This document shows positions 39,064 to 47,453 of a DNA stretch of 64,000 nt, in pieces. Under the pieces are notes generated by a model. That model was given only the letters and a program-made list of their open reading frames with translations, ran no database searches and had not been told where the DNA came from. Both the position numbers and the translations under genes were made by a program. Source of the DNA: Pseudoduganella dura (GTDB taxonomy: Bacteria > Pseudomonadota > Gammaproteobacteria > Burkholderiales > Burkholderiaceae_D); the NCBI RefSeq assembly GCF_009727155.1, contig NZ_WNWM01000002.1, positions 1,488,001 to 1,552,000 of the forward strand, read 5' to 3'. Each line of letters opens with the position of its first letter. Position 1 is the first letter of the stretch.

Positions 39064-39753
39064 ATGAGCTTCACGACCGCACCGCGCGCCATCCTGTTCG
39101 ACCTCGACGGCACGCTTGCCGATACCGCCCCCGACCTGGCCGCCGCCGTCAACCGGCTGCGCACCGACCGCGGCCTGGCGCCGACGGCCTACGAGATCCT
39201 GCGCCCGACCGCTTCGGCCGGCGCGCGCGGCATGATCGGCGCCGCATTCGGACTGAAGCCGGAAGATGACGGCTTCGACGAACTGCGCGACGGATTCCTC
39301 GGCTACTACGAGAATGCGCTGATGGTGCACAGCTCGCTGTTCGCCGGCGTCGGCACGCTGCTCGCGGGCCTGGCCGACAACGGCCTGGCCTGGGGCATCG
39401 TCACCAACAAGGCGGCCCGCTTCACCGACCCACTGATGCCGCTGATCGGGCTCGATCACGCGGGCTGCGTGATTTCCGGCGATACGACGCCGCATCCGAA
39501 GCCGCACCCCGCGCCGCTGTTCGAGGCGGCACGGCGCCTGGGCCTGGCGCCGGAGCAGTGCTGGTACGTGGGCGACGACCTGCGCGACATCCAGGCCGGC
39601 CGCGCCGCCGGCATGCGCACCGTGGCGTGCCAATGGGGCTATTGCGGCACGACCGAGCCGGCGAGCTGGAACGCCGATCACCTGGTCGATACCCCGGAAA
39701 CGCTGCTGGCCCTGGTGCTCGAATCCGTCGACGGTGTCACGCTGGCCGCGTGA
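39064..39753 (+). CDS. gph: HAD-family phosphoglycolate phosphatase
   Basis: Predicted 229-residue HAD hydrolase. Motif I is LFDLDGTLADTAPDL (nucleophile Asp13, acid Asp15), motif II IVTNKAA, motif III Lys in PKPHPAPLF, motif IV YVGDDLRDIQAGRAAGM. It matches Gph, which removes 2-phosphoglycolate; other small phosphate esters are possible. It lies 43 bp after ubiG and is probably co-transcribed. Confidence 0.9.
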   Translation: MSFTTAPRAILFDLDGTLADTAPDLAAAVNRLRTDRGLAPTAYEILRPTASAGARGMIGAAFGLKPEDDGFDELRDGFLGYYENALMVHSSLFAGVGTLLAGLADNGLAWGIVTNKAARFTDPLMPLIGLDHAGCVISGDTTPHPKPHPAPLFEAARRLGLAPEQCWYVGDDLRDIQAGRAAGMRTVACQWGYCGTTEPASWNADHLVDTPETLLALVLESVDGVTLAA

Positions 39754-39867
39754 GCAGGCTGGCCGCCGGTGACGCCATGCAAGATTATATTGCCGTACGC
39801 CAATAAAACAGCGTACCATAGTGGTCATACACGATAATTAGTCAGCAACTTTCCCGGGGAGGCAGCA

Positions 39868-40839
39868 ATGCCTGGTGAAGACGCAACCGAACAGCCCCGC
39901 ATTCCGCGCAGCAGTGCGCCGCAAGAGTGGACAGCCTCGGTCGCAGAAACCAAATTCTACTGGTACGACTTGCTGGTCGGCGGCGGTCCGCTCCCGGACT
40001 TCCGCGATCCGGTGGGCCGCTACCTGCGCCGCATGCAATTCGCCATCGATGGCACGATGGAAAAGCGCCTGCTGTACCTGCTCGTCTCGCGCCCGCGCGT
40101 GCGCATCGACGTGCAGCGCAACGTCAGCTGGAGCTTTTTCTCGCTGAAGCTGACGGTTCCCGTGCTCATCGGCGAGGAAGAGCGCAAGAGTACGATCACG
40201 ATCGATCTCGACGTGCCGTTCGAAGCCACCTACAAGAAGCCTCTCGTGCAGTTGCAGGACAAGTTCCTGCTGCTGAACTGGGGCGCGCTGGTGGAGACGT
40301 TCAGCATCCACGACCTGATCCAGCGCTTCGATACCGGGCTGACTTTTCCGTCCACGGTCCTGTATGTGGGCCAGACGCACGACCCGGCAGGCCGGCTCGC
40401 CAAGGGCCAGCACTCGCCGGTCAACCGCGCGCGCAACGCCGGCATGCTGGACAGCGACATGTTCCTGCTGATCCAGCGCTTCGATGTGAAGGTGGACACC
40501 GCCGCGACCGACCTTTCCGAGGAAGCATCGATGCGCACGCACGTGGACATGCTCGAGGGCGCGCTGATCGGCTACTTCGAGGGGCCCACGTCGCGGCTGC
40601 GCAGTGAAATGGAACAGGGCAACCGCCGCGACCACCTGGCGGAACTGCAGCATACGTACTGGCTCGAAAAACTCACGGTCGACCTGGGATTCCAGGGCGC
40701 CGACCACTTCCACGATCTCGGCTCTCCCGTGGCCGCGCTGTCGCGCCGGCACCTGTTCGAATGCGTGTTCACCGCCGGCCGGCCCGTCACCCGGCGCCTG
40801 GGCGACAACGCCCGCCCCCTCCCCGTCCTGCGTGCCTGA
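39868..40839 (+). CDS. Unassigned protein with a GIY-YIG-like segment, next to ssrA
   Basis: Predicted 323-residue soluble protein with no signal peptide or membrane helix. Residues 1-150 show beta-rich segments (VSWSFFSLKLTVPVLIGEEE). In the middle, TVLYVGQTHDPAGRLAKGQH (about 163-182) followed by MLEGALIGYFEG (228-239) resembles the YIG half of GIY-YIG nucleases. Tyr166-Gly168, Arg176, His182 and Glu230 are in compatible order, but a separate GIY strand is not evident. The ATG follows GGGGAGG. It may be a divergent nuclease-fold domain or an unrelated fold. It lies 88 bp before the tmRNA gene, on the same strand. Confidence 0.7.
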   Translation: MPGEDATEQPRIPRSSAPQEWTASVAETKFYWYDLLVGGGPLPDFRDPVGRYLRRMQFAIDGTMEKRLLYLLVSRPRVRIDVQRNVSWSFFSLKLTVPVLIGEEERKSTITIDLDVPFEATYKKPLVQLQDKFLLLNWGALVETFSIHDLIQRFDTGLTFPSTVLYVGQTHDPAGRLAKGQHSPVNRARNAGMLDSDMFLLIQRFDVKVDTAATDLSEEASMRTHVDMLEGALIGYFEGPTSRLRSEMEQGNRRDHLAELQHTYWLEKLTVDLGFQGADHFHDLGSPVAALSRRHLFECVFTAGRPVTRRLGDNARPLPVLRA

Positions 40840-40927
40840 AGGCATGCCTGAGCGGGCCGTGGCGCACGACAGCGCACATCGGCCTGCACGGCGGCCACGT
40901 TTGGAGTACAATCACCTTTCCTTCTGT

Positions 40928-41288
40928 GGGGACGACCTGGTTTCGACGTGGGTTGCAAAGCAGCGCAGGGCATACCGAGGGCTGGTTACCTCGTAAATAC
41001 ACCCAGAAACAAACTAACTGCAAACGATAACTCGTACGCACTGGCAGCTTAATCGCTGTTAGCTCCACAACACCTCGTCCCTGGGGTGGGCCGTCAAAAG
41101 CTGTGGAGTCATTTACAGGGACTCGCGCTCGGAGGGGTCACTTCGAAGAGCGCTAAATCTAAGGTGAATCGCCTGTACACAGCGTGCACGTCCGCGTTGT
41201 ACGGGTTAAATTAAATGGCAGTGCTAAGTATGTAGAACTGTCTGTGGAGTGCTTGCGGACGCGGGTTCGATTCCCGCCGTCTCCACCA
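40928..41288 (+). ncRNA. ssrA: Transfer-messenger RNA (tmRNA)
   Basis: This one-piece tmRNA rescues stalled ribosomes and tags the peptide. The 5' end GGGGACGACCTGGTTTCGAC and 3' end GTCTCC-A-CCA form the acceptor stem; the T-arm GCGGGTTCGATTCCCGC is clear and CCA is encoded. The resume reading frame at 41020-41052 gives tag ANDNSYALAA and then TAA, a betaproteobacterial tag. Length is 361 nt. Exact 5' end is inferred from pairing. Confidence 0.97.
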
Positions 41289-41290
41289 CC

Positions 41291-41338
41291 GAACAAAAGA
41301 AAAAGCCCCTAGCTCGCTAGGGGCTTTTTCTTTTGTTC
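41291..41338. terminator. Perfect 48-bp palindromic terminator of ssrA
   Basis: Arms of 23 bp are exactly complementary around a 2-nt centre. The inner part is GCCCCTAGC/GCTAGGGGC, followed by TTTTTCTTTTG. It begins 3 bp after the tmRNA CCA and could stop transcription from both sides. Confidence 0.9.
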
Positions 41339-41341
41339 TCT

Positions 41342-41810
41342 GGTTCCGACCGCGGGAATGGAAGCCGCGTCCATCGGACGCGGGGCTTTGGCGGGGTTTC
41401 GCCGAGCACTGCTCGGCGCCGCCAAAGCGACGTGCGCTTGCAAGCGGCTTTGGCGGGGTTTCAGCGAGCACTGCTCGCTGCCGCCACAGCGGGTTGCGCT
41501 TACCAGCGCAACCCTCCGGGCTCTCCGATTCGCCCATTCACGACATCGCTCCGCGATGTCGCTACCGCCCGGCGGGCTTGCTTGAACTACTGCATTGCTC
41601 TTACGGTTCCGAATGCGGGAATGGAATCCGCGTCCGTCTCCGACGAATGCGGGGCTTTGGCAGCATTCCAGCGAGCACCGCTCGCAACCGCCAAAGCGGA
41701 TCGCGCTTGCCAGCACAACCCTCCGAGCTCTCCCATTCGCCCATTCCCGATATCGCTTGGCGATGCCGCCACCGCCCGGCAGGCTTGCTTGAGCCCATCC
41801 CATCGCTTAC
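41342..41810. repeat. Two tandem, diverged copies of a hairpin-rich repeat downstream of ssrA
   Basis: Copy A (41342-41604) and copy B (41605-41810) share their start (GGTTCCGA, GGGAATGGAA), middle and end (CTTGCTTGA, CGCTTAC-like). Copy A contains an extra duplicated hairpin module (41385-41428 and 41447-41490). In the first module GCTTTGGCGG pairs with CCGCCAAAGC around an inner stem CGCCGAGC/GCTCGGCG. ORFs through it are low in codon bias and run on both strands. No coding function is supported. Confidence 0.75.
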
Positions 41811-42321
41811 AGCCAAAAACCTGTCTGTAATATCCAACACTTTCAGTTGCAAACCAATCGAAACACCCAGTATTGCAAACCAATCTAGAATGCCCCGCTT
41901 CAGTGATACGCCCCCGGGAGCTTTTCATGCAGTTGGATCGACGACGAAATACCGAACTCGCGCGCGCCATCGACAGCGCCATACTTCTCGACGCATCCGT
42001 CAGCGCTGTGCATGCGTGGACGACCCTCCATCAGCTCGGCGTGAAACGCAGCTGCATTCCCCGGTTACTCGGCATCCAGGGGCAACGCAGGCGCCGGGCA
42101 TCGATGCCGGCAAGACATCCTGCCCTGCCCGATTGTCGCAGGTAGCGGGCACGTACACACATCTGCCCCAAATCGATTCGTTGCCCCGCAGGTCGGCATT
42201 GAACGGCGGCAGCGCAAAGCTTGCTCGCACGATGCGATGCAGGCGGCTGCATGGCCGATGCGCCCGCACGCATCCGGCCCGAGAATAAGTATCCGGCCCA
42301 GAATAAGCATCGGCCCGCAAT
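41811..42321. other. Rest of the ssrA-downstream intergenic region
   Basis: This stretch contains one possible small gene (listed separately) and, at 42272-42325, about three direct copies of a 17-19 bp unit resembling ATCCGGCCC-AGAATAAG. Nothing else is recognised. Confidence 0.5.
41927..42145 (+). CDS. Possible small protein, 72 residues
   Basis: The ATG at 41927 follows a good GGGAGC site at 7 nt. The first 45 residues (MQLDRRRNTELARAIDSAIL, then ASVSAVHAWTTLHQLGV) have a balanced helical composition like a real protein. The C-terminal third is Arg/Pro-rich and looks like non-coding readthrough, so the gene may be decayed. No family recognised; it lies alone in a repeat-rich gap. Confidence 0.4.
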   Translation: MQLDRRRNTELARAIDSAILLDASVSAVHAWTTLHQLGVKRSCIPRLLGIQGQRRRRASMPARHPALPDCRR

Positions 42322-42352
42322 AAAAAAACCCGGGCATGCCCGGGCTTTTTGC
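42322..42352. terminator. Bidirectional terminator downstream of the opine-dehydrogenase-like gene
   Basis: A CCCGGGCATGCCCGGG palindrome (42330-42345) is flanked by an A-run on the left and a T-run on the right. It lies 47 bp after the minus-strand stop at 42399. Confidence 0.8.
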
Positions 42353-42398
42353 TGATACCACCTTTGCCGGAACCGGGGTCCCGGCAAGCACAATCCGA

Positions 42399-43499
42399 TT
42401 ACTTGGCCCCGCCGTTGATCCGCGCCACGAACTCGCTGGCGCTCAGCCCGCCCAGTCCCAGCTTTTCGAGCGTGCGTGCCTCGGCGTGGAAATCGCGATC
42501 CAGCAACCCGCTCGCGATGACGATCAACGCATCCGCGTTCGGGGTCGGCACATCCAGCAGGCGTCCCAGCGAAGCCATCAGTGCCAGGCCCATCGGCACG
42601 TCTTCGGTGATGTAACGCGTCTGCAGGGTCGACGGGCCTTTCGGTCCGCCTTCCTGCGCGTAATGGAGGAACGCCTCGAGTGCCGGCTTCGACAGGTCGT
42701 CGCCGGTACGGAACTGCCATTCGTCGAAATAAGGCGTCGGCTTGCCGCCCGCGGCGGCGATGACCGCCATTTTTTCCGCATCGAGGCGGTGCACCAGGTT
42801 CATCACCGATGGCGTGAAGCCTTCGCGGTACATCCAGAACTCGCCTTGCGCGAACTCGACCCGGCTGGCCGACAGCAAGGTGCCGAGCGTATGTCCGATG
42901 ATGTTCGGATTATGCAGGGCCGACTCGACAACGTTGTTCCGTGCCGCCACGTAGGTCTCGAACAGGCTGGCTGCAATGGCCAGCCCTTCCGTGCTGCGCT
43001 CCTTCGGCAGGAAGGCCAGCGCGTTGCGCACGTTCTTGAACAGCACGTTGACGACGCCCGGGGAGATGATGCGCGCATCGTAGGGCAGGCTCTCGCCTTC
43101 GGCCAGGATGAAGGCCTGCTTTTCCTGGTACGGCAGGAAGTAGCACGTTCCCATGTATCCCGGCGCCAGCAGTACCAGCTGGCCCGCGCTCAGGTAAGGG
43201 CCGATCAGTTCGGCCACGGCGGCATGCTGGGTGCTTTGGGTGGTGATCATGACAAAGTCGGGGCGCACTTCGAATGCCTCGTTCACGTCACGGGTGACGA
43301 GCGCATATTTCGCCGTCGACGTTGCGCCATCTTCCGGATCGCTGACTACGGTGATCTCGCGACGTTCCTGCAACAGGTTGAAGTTTTCGTCGTGCAGGGA
43401 GTGGGACGTCTTCAGGATCGTCACCCGGTGCCCCGCCTGCGACAGGATTGCACCATGGGCGCAGCCAGCGTTGCCGGCACCAACCATCAAAACGTTCAT
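42399..43499 (-). CDS. NAD/NADP octopine/nopaline dehydrogenase family protein
   Basis: Predicted 366-residue cytoplasmic oxidoreductase. An N-terminal Rossmann motif [29 protein letters not shown] is followed by [23 protein letters not shown]. The C-terminal helical opine-dehydrogenase domain has [20 protein letters not shown] (with the His/Asn region used for catalysis) and [35 protein letters not shown]. The family couples amino acids with keto acids, or acts in opine-type metallophore synthesis. No nicotianamine-synthase-like partner is nearby, so the substrate is unknown. The ATG at 43499 follows GGAGG. Confidence 0.85.
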   Translation of the reverse strand: MNVLMVGAGNAGCAHGAILSQAGHRVTILKTSHSLHDENFNLLQERREITVVSDPEDGATSTAKYALVTRDVNEAFEVRPDFVMITTQSTQHAAVAELIGPYLSAGQLVLLAPGYMGTCYFLPYQEKQAFILAEGESLPYDARIISPGVVNVLFKNVRNALAFLPKERSTEGLAIAASLFETYVAARNNVVESALHNPNIIGHTLGTLLSASRVEFAQGEFWMYREGFTPSVMNLVHRLDAEKMAVIAAAGGKPTPYFDEWQFRTGDDLSKPALEAFLHYAQEGGPKGPSTLQTRYITEDVPMGLALMASLGRLLDVPTPNADALIVIASGLLDRDFHAEARTLEKLGLGGLSASEFVARINGGAK

Positions 43500-43978
43500 G
43501 TAGCCTCCAGTAAAAAGGAAATAGCGGTAAAAAAAAGACAAAACTGCGCCGATTATAATCGATTGCCTTATGAAATTGTTGAAACAATAACAATAATTAA
43601 TTTCTTTTAGACACTATCGTTTGACTCCAGGCACTCCGGCCATGTCGCCGTTCGCCCGGCAACCCGCGCAGTAACCGACTGTACGAATCTCTCCAGCAAG
43701 CGCAGGACGAATGCACGCCGCGGCAAGCATGCAACCGTACGGTTTGCGCAGTTCGGCACCATCCCAGCAAGGATAGCCGCCAGGCAGGTTGTCGAGTTGT
43801 CGTGTTTCAAGTTCGATGACTCGGCGCCATCCCCGCATGCATCGCCCTGCCGTGCTCATCCACAAATCGCTCGATCGGCTCCTCGAATATGCGGGGGTTA
43901 CCTGCAATACTGAAGTCACCCGTCGGGAAATCCCGTCGGGCCCCTCCTCCCATCCACCCTTGAACGAAAGAGAACGCC
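43500..43978. other. Intergenic region before the PEP-CTERM cluster
   Basis: 479 bp with no supported gene. An AT-rich stretch (43545-43612) holds GATTATAATC, which gives TATAAT on both strands and may contain promoters for the minus-strand dehydrogenase. A 101-codon minus-strand ORF (43617-43919) lacks a ribosome site and recognisable features. Confidence 0.5.
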
Positions 43979-44524
43979 ATGAACATCACGAAGTTCTTCC
44001 GTGCGGCGATCGCCGCCACCGCGCTGCTCGTCGGGTTCGCGCACACCGCGCAGGCCGACATCGTTACCTGGACCGGCGACACCACCGCCGGGCCAACATT
44101 CGACCGCCCGTTTGCGGACTTTTCGGATCTTTCCCCGAACGGACCCGGCGTTCGCTACAACACCATCGCGTTCGCGGTGGACGAGGATGGGGAATATGCC
44201 TTCACCCTGCATGGACTGGGGTTCGACACTTTCCTGCTGCTGTATGAGAACGCGTTCGATCCGAACGCCGCGCTGACGAATGGCGTGGCGGCGAACGACG
44301 ACCTGCTTAATACCAGGACTTCCGGTTTCCCTGCCGAGCTGAGTGCCGGCACGCAATATTTTGCCGTCGTAACGGGTTTCGAAGCGGGAGAAGCAGGCCA
44401 ATACTCGCTGACGGTCAGCGGCGACGGCACGATCAGCGCAGTGCCGGAGCCATCGGCCTGGCTGATGCTCGCGTTTGGTCTCACGGCACTGGCCTGCAGG
44501 CAGCGCTGCAAACCGCAGCGTTGA
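43979..44524 (+). CDS. PEP-CTERM sorting domain protein, tandem paralog 1
   Basis: Predicted 181-residue exported protein. A signal peptide (about 1-27, AQA-D) is followed by a beta-sandwich of pre-peptidase C-terminal-like type (DEDGEYAFTLHGLGFDTFLLLYENAFDP, NDDLLNTRTSGFPAELSAGTQYFAVVTGF). The PEP-CTERM tail is AVPEPSAWLMLAFGLTALACRQRC. Compared with its paralogs the C-terminal basic end is irregular (RQRCKPQR), so sorting may be less efficient. It is the first of four tandem copies and the most divergent in its tail. Confidence 0.87.
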   Translation: MNITKFFRAAIAATALLVGFAHTAQADIVTWTGDTTAGPTFDRPFADFSDLSPNGPGVRYNTIAFAVDEDGEYAFTLHGLGFDTFLLLYENAFDPNAALTNGVAANDDLLNTRTSGFPAELSAGTQYFAVVTGFEAGEAGQYSLTVSGDGTISAVPEPSAWLMLAFGLTALACRQRCKPQR

Positions 44525-44846
44525 CTCTGCAGGAAGTGCCGCGCAGCGGAGCGGTGTCGGGTTTTCAAGCCAGCCTCGCAGGTGCACTAGCGGTTCGGCG
44601 TTACCACCGCTGTGGTTTTTGGCCAACACCTCCGCGAGCATACAATGTTCGCGGATTTCAGCATGCTCCCCAGCAGTGACATAGCCATGCGGAAAATTTA
44701 AATTCCTATAAAAAATCGCATATCGAAAACTTAAAAAATACTTAATGCCGCTTGCTTACACGGTAAAAGTTCATGCCATACTGATATCGTCCGTTGAGTT
44801 ATCTCTTCGGCAAATATCCCTCCCCACTTGAAGAAAAGAGAACCTT
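44525..44846. other. AT-rich intergenic region between PEP-CTERM paralogs 1 and 2
   Basis: 322 bp without a gene. The AT-rich part at about 44690-44780 probably carries the promoter of paralogs 2-4. No clear terminator for paralog 1 is seen. Confidence 0.5.
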
Positions 44847-45389
44847 ATGAACGTCACGAAGTTCTTCCGTGCAGCAATCGCCACAAGCGCGCTGTTCGTC
44901 GGTCTCGCATCCACTGCCAGCGCCGAGATCGTTACCTGGACCGGTGATACGACTGGCGGCGCGACGGTGGATTTGACCCCCTTCGAAATCGATGGCGATG
45001 CAGTTCCTTATTTTGCAACGACCTTCACCGTCGATGCCGATGGTCCATACTCGTTCCTGCTGACGGGCACGTACGGTACCGACACCGTCACGCTTCTGTA
45101 CGAGAACTCGTTCGACTCGTCGGATGCGACCGTCAACTTCCTGAACGGGTCGGATGACGACGTGACGATCAACACCTCCTCCTTCGCCGAGGAATTGACC
45201 GCCGGCACCACCTATGTATTCGTGGTAACTGGCTACAACAATACCGACTTCGGCAAGTACAGCGTGACGATCGAAGGCCCTGGCCTGGCCAGCGTCTCCG
45301 CCGTACCGGAACCTTCGACCTACGCAATGCTGGGCCTGGGCCTGGCAGCGGTCGGTTTCACGGCGCGCCGCCGCAAGGCACTGAAGTAA
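44847..45389 (+). CDS. PEP-CTERM sorting domain protein, tandem paralog 2
   Basis: Predicted 180-residue exported protein with signal peptide (about 1-27, ASA-E). It has the same beta-sandwich as paralog 1 (DADGPYSFLLTGTYGTDTVTLLYENSFD, NTSSFAEELTAGTTYVFVVTGYNNTDFGKYSVTIEGPG). The tail AVPEPSTYAMLGLGLAAVGFTARRRKALK is a complete PEP-CTERM signal with a basic end. A strong hairpin terminator follows at 45398. Confidence 0.9.
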   Translation: MNVTKFFRAAIATSALFVGLASTASAEIVTWTGDTTGGATVDLTPFEIDGDAVPYFATTFTVDADGPYSFLLTGTYGTDTVTLLYENSFDSSDATVNFLNGSDDDVTINTSSFAEELTAGTTYVFVVTGYNNTDFGKYSVTIEGPGLASVSAVPEPSTYAMLGLGLAAVGFTARRRKALK

Positions 45390-45397
45390 GCGACCAG

Positions 45398-45424
45398 AGC
45401 GGAGCCGGGTGCTCCGCTTTTTTT
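45398..45424 (+). terminator. Terminator after PEP-CTERM paralog 2
   Basis: An AGCGGAGC/GCTCCGCT stem with a 5-nt loop is followed by seven T. Confidence 0.9.
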
Positions 45425-45479
45425 ATGTCTGTTCGATTCTTTGCCACGTGATTACCCATCATTCCCATAAGGAAACGCA

Positions 45480-46010
45480 ATGAACTTTGACAAGCTCCTC
45501 CGTGCAGTGCTCACGATCTGCGCGCTGTTCGGACTCATGAGTACAGCGAAAGCCGATTTCCACATCCAGCGCGGTGATACGACCAATAGTCCGACACTGG
45601 ACGTTGGTGCCATTTACTTAGACGCCGGCAACGCCGTGCCATACGATGTGCTGACGTTCGAGGTAAGCCAGGCCGGCACCTACCAGTTTCTTGTCATGGC
45701 CGAATATGATAGCGCTACCTTCCTTTATGCAAGCGATTTCGATGTGACATCTCCGACCAGCAACCTGCTTCGCCACAATAACGACCTGCTGTCGCCGGAC
45801 ACCTCGGGATTCGTCGAGTTCCTGGTACCGACCGTGCGCTACGCGCTGGTCGTGAGCGGCCTCCATGACAACGATTTCGGGAAGTACAGCCTGACCATTG
45901 GCGGACCCGGCAGCGTGATCGCCGCAGTTCCAGAACCGTCCACCTGGCTGATGCTGGGCCTCGGCCTCGCGGCCGTCTCGTTTGCACGGCGCGGCGCCGT
46001 GCAGCGCTGA
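45480..46010 (+). CDS. PEP-CTERM sorting domain protein, tandem paralog 3
   Basis: Predicted 176-residue exported protein; signal peptide about 1-25 (AKA-D). The domain repeats the family pattern: QAGTYQFLVMAEYDSATFLYASDFD, NNDLLSPDTSGFVEFLVPTVRYALVVSGLHDNDFGKYSLTIGGPGSV. The tail is AVPEPSTWLMLGLGLAAVSFARRGAVQR. An AAGGAAACGCA site precedes the ATG. It is 46 bp before paralog 4 and is most like it, pointing to recent duplication. Confidence 0.9.
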   Translation: MNFDKLLRAVLTICALFGLMSTAKADFHIQRGDTTNSPTLDVGAIYLDAGNAVPYDVLTFEVSQAGTYQFLVMAEYDSATFLYASDFDVTSPTSNLLRHNNDLLSPDTSGFVEFLVPTVRYALVVSGLHDNDFGKYSLTIGGPGSVIAAVPEPSTWLMLGLGLAAVSFARRGAVQR

Positions 46011-46056
46011 TGCCCCGCCGTTCCCGACTTCGCCATCCATCTTGCAAGGAAACGTC

Positions 46057-46623
46057 ATGACCATCAAAAAAATTCTCCGTACCGCGCTTGCCGCATGCGT
46101 GCTGTTCGCCGGCTTTGCCGGCACGGCCAGCGCGGAATTCTTTTCGCATGTGGGCGATTCCACCGGTGCGCCAACCTGGGACGTGGACGCCGCCTTCGAC
46201 GCCCCTGGAACCATGGTGCCCTATGAATCGTTCGATTTCCATGTCGACGCGGGCGGCGCTTACAAATTTTTGGCCGCCGCCAGGTTCGACAGCATGATCA
46301 TCCTTTACGAAGGCGGCTTTGATGCCTCGGCGCCCAACCAGAACCGGATCCGGTTCAATGACGATATCCTCTCGCCCAACACATCCGGTTTCGTGACGAG
46401 CCTGACGGCCGGCCTGCAATACACGTTCGTCATCACCGGCTTTAATGATTCTGAATATGGCGCCTACACGTTCACGATCGGCGGGCCGGGCAATATCATT
46501 CCCGGCCCTGTCACGATCGGTGCACCCGTGCTGGCGGTACCCGAACCATCGACATGGCTGATGCTCGGCATCGGCCTGGCCGCCGTAGGGTACGCGGCGC
46601 GGCGCAAAACATCGCAGGCTTGA
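46057..46623 (+). CDS. PEP-CTERM sorting domain protein, tandem paralog 4
   Basis: Predicted 188-residue exported protein; signal peptide about 1-26 (ASA-E). It keeps the shared domain (DAGGAYKFLAAARFDSMIILYEGGFD, LSPNTSGFVTSLTAGLQYTFVITGFNDSEYGAYTFTIGGPGNI) with a small insertion before the tail VPEPSTWLMLGIGLAAVGYAARRKTS. The ATG at 46057 follows AAGGAAACGTC, the same leader as paralog 3. The longer in-frame ORF from 45982 overlaps paralog 3 and was rejected. Confidence 0.9.
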   Translation: MTIKKILRTALAACVLFAGFAGTASAEFFSHVGDSTGAPTWDVDAAFDAPGTMVPYESFDFHVDAGGAYKFLAAARFDSMIILYEGGFDASAPNQNRIRFNDDILSPNTSGFVTSLTAGLQYTFVITGFNDSEYGAYTFTIGGPGNIIPGPVTIGAPVLAVPEPSTWLMLGIGLAAVGYAARRKTSQA

Positions 46624-46633
46624 CGGACAGCGG

Positions 46634-46656
46634 CGGAGCGATGGCTCCGCTGTTTT
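46634..46656 (+). terminator. Terminator after PEP-CTERM paralog 4
   Basis: A CGGAGC/GCTCCG stem with GATG loop is followed by CTGTTTT, 11 bp after the stop. The stem is shared with the terminator of paralog 2. Confidence 0.7.
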
Positions 46657-46758
46657 CGTCTGCCTGTCCTCCTACATCCCGTGCGCGCGCGCGCCTATGC
46701 CGGCACGATGCACCTCGTCCTAAGATGGTTGCCACGCAAATCTGACAAGGAGACCATC

Positions 46759-47190
46759 ATGTCGAACGAAGACAAGCAAGGCCGCAAGCTGGAGCAGATC
46801 ACCAAGGATGGCACCGGCAGTGCGGCATCGATGGGCACCGGCGGCACCGGCCGCTCGGATACCCGCACGGAAGCCGAAAAGGGTTATGACGAAGCGGTAA
46901 ACCGCCCGTGGGAAGGCAGCCAGCAGTCGGCCGGGCGCACGGATGACCTGCTGTCCGACGGCAGCGACGCCGATCGCGACGGGCAAGGATTCGCCGGCGG
47001 CACGCGCGACCAGGATGCGGAAGGCAGCGGCGATATGCGCAACCGTACCGGTGCGGGCGCCGGCAACCAGCAGAGCGGCCAGGCGCCGGACCAGCAGGAC
47101 GATCGCCAGCAAAGCCTGTCCGGCGGTGGCCGCGCCAACGATCCGACCGGCCTGCAGGGTGCCGCCGGCAACCAGCAATCGGGTAGTTAA
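46759..47190 (+). CDS. Hydrophilin-like disordered protein, 143 residues
   Basis: Predicted cytoplasmic protein rich in Gly, Gln, Asp, Ser and Arg with no Cys and no hydrophobic segment, so largely disordered. It carries GNQQSG twice near the C-terminus (GAGNQQSGQAPDQQDD and AAGNQQSGS), a motif shared with the 316-residue protein at 52558. The ATG at 46759 follows AAGGAG. Composition suits a hydrophilin (desiccation or osmotic protectant), but no family is recognised. Confidence 0.7.
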   Translation: MSNEDKQGRKLEQITKDGTGSAASMGTGGTGRSDTRTEAEKGYDEAVNRPWEGSQQSAGRTDDLLSDGSDADRDGQGFAGGTRDQDAEGSGDMRNRTGAGAGNQQSGQAPDQQDDRQQSLSGGGRANDPTGLQGAAGNQQSGS

Positions 47191-47453
47191 TGAAGTAGTC
47201 AAGCGCGAGTAATTGAGCGCGGGCAGTCAAGCGGCTAGTCAAGCTGACGAAACGGCCCGCATTCAGGCCCCATTGACCAGTCCCGCCGCCCGGTGCGCCG
47301 AGCGCCGCGTTGGGCAATGCCGCTTCCAGGCCCGGCCCGCCCCCACCGGCGCCCCGGGCATATCGCGTGCCGCATAGCCGCCATTCCCGGCAGTCCGACA
47401 CGCTTCCCCGATGTTCAGGCAGAATGCCCCCTCTACTCATCAGGGAGCCGTTC

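Noticed and set aside
40604..40996. Plus-strand ORF running into tmRNA
   Set aside because: It is an alternate frame of the GIY-YIG-like gene and the tmRNA 5' end.
41211..41537. Minus-strand ORF containing RRRESNPRP
   Set aside because: It reads antisense through the tmRNA T-arm and is a well-known spurious ORF pattern near tRNA and tmRNA 3' ends.
43617..43919. 101-codon minus-strand ORF before the PEP-CTERM cluster
   Set aside because: No ribosome site, mixed Cys/Arg/Gly composition and no family pattern.
47191..47453. Repeated AGTCAAGC motifs after the first hydrophilin gene
   Set aside because: Three short, unevenly spaced copies are within chance for a small region; no structure or gene is supported.
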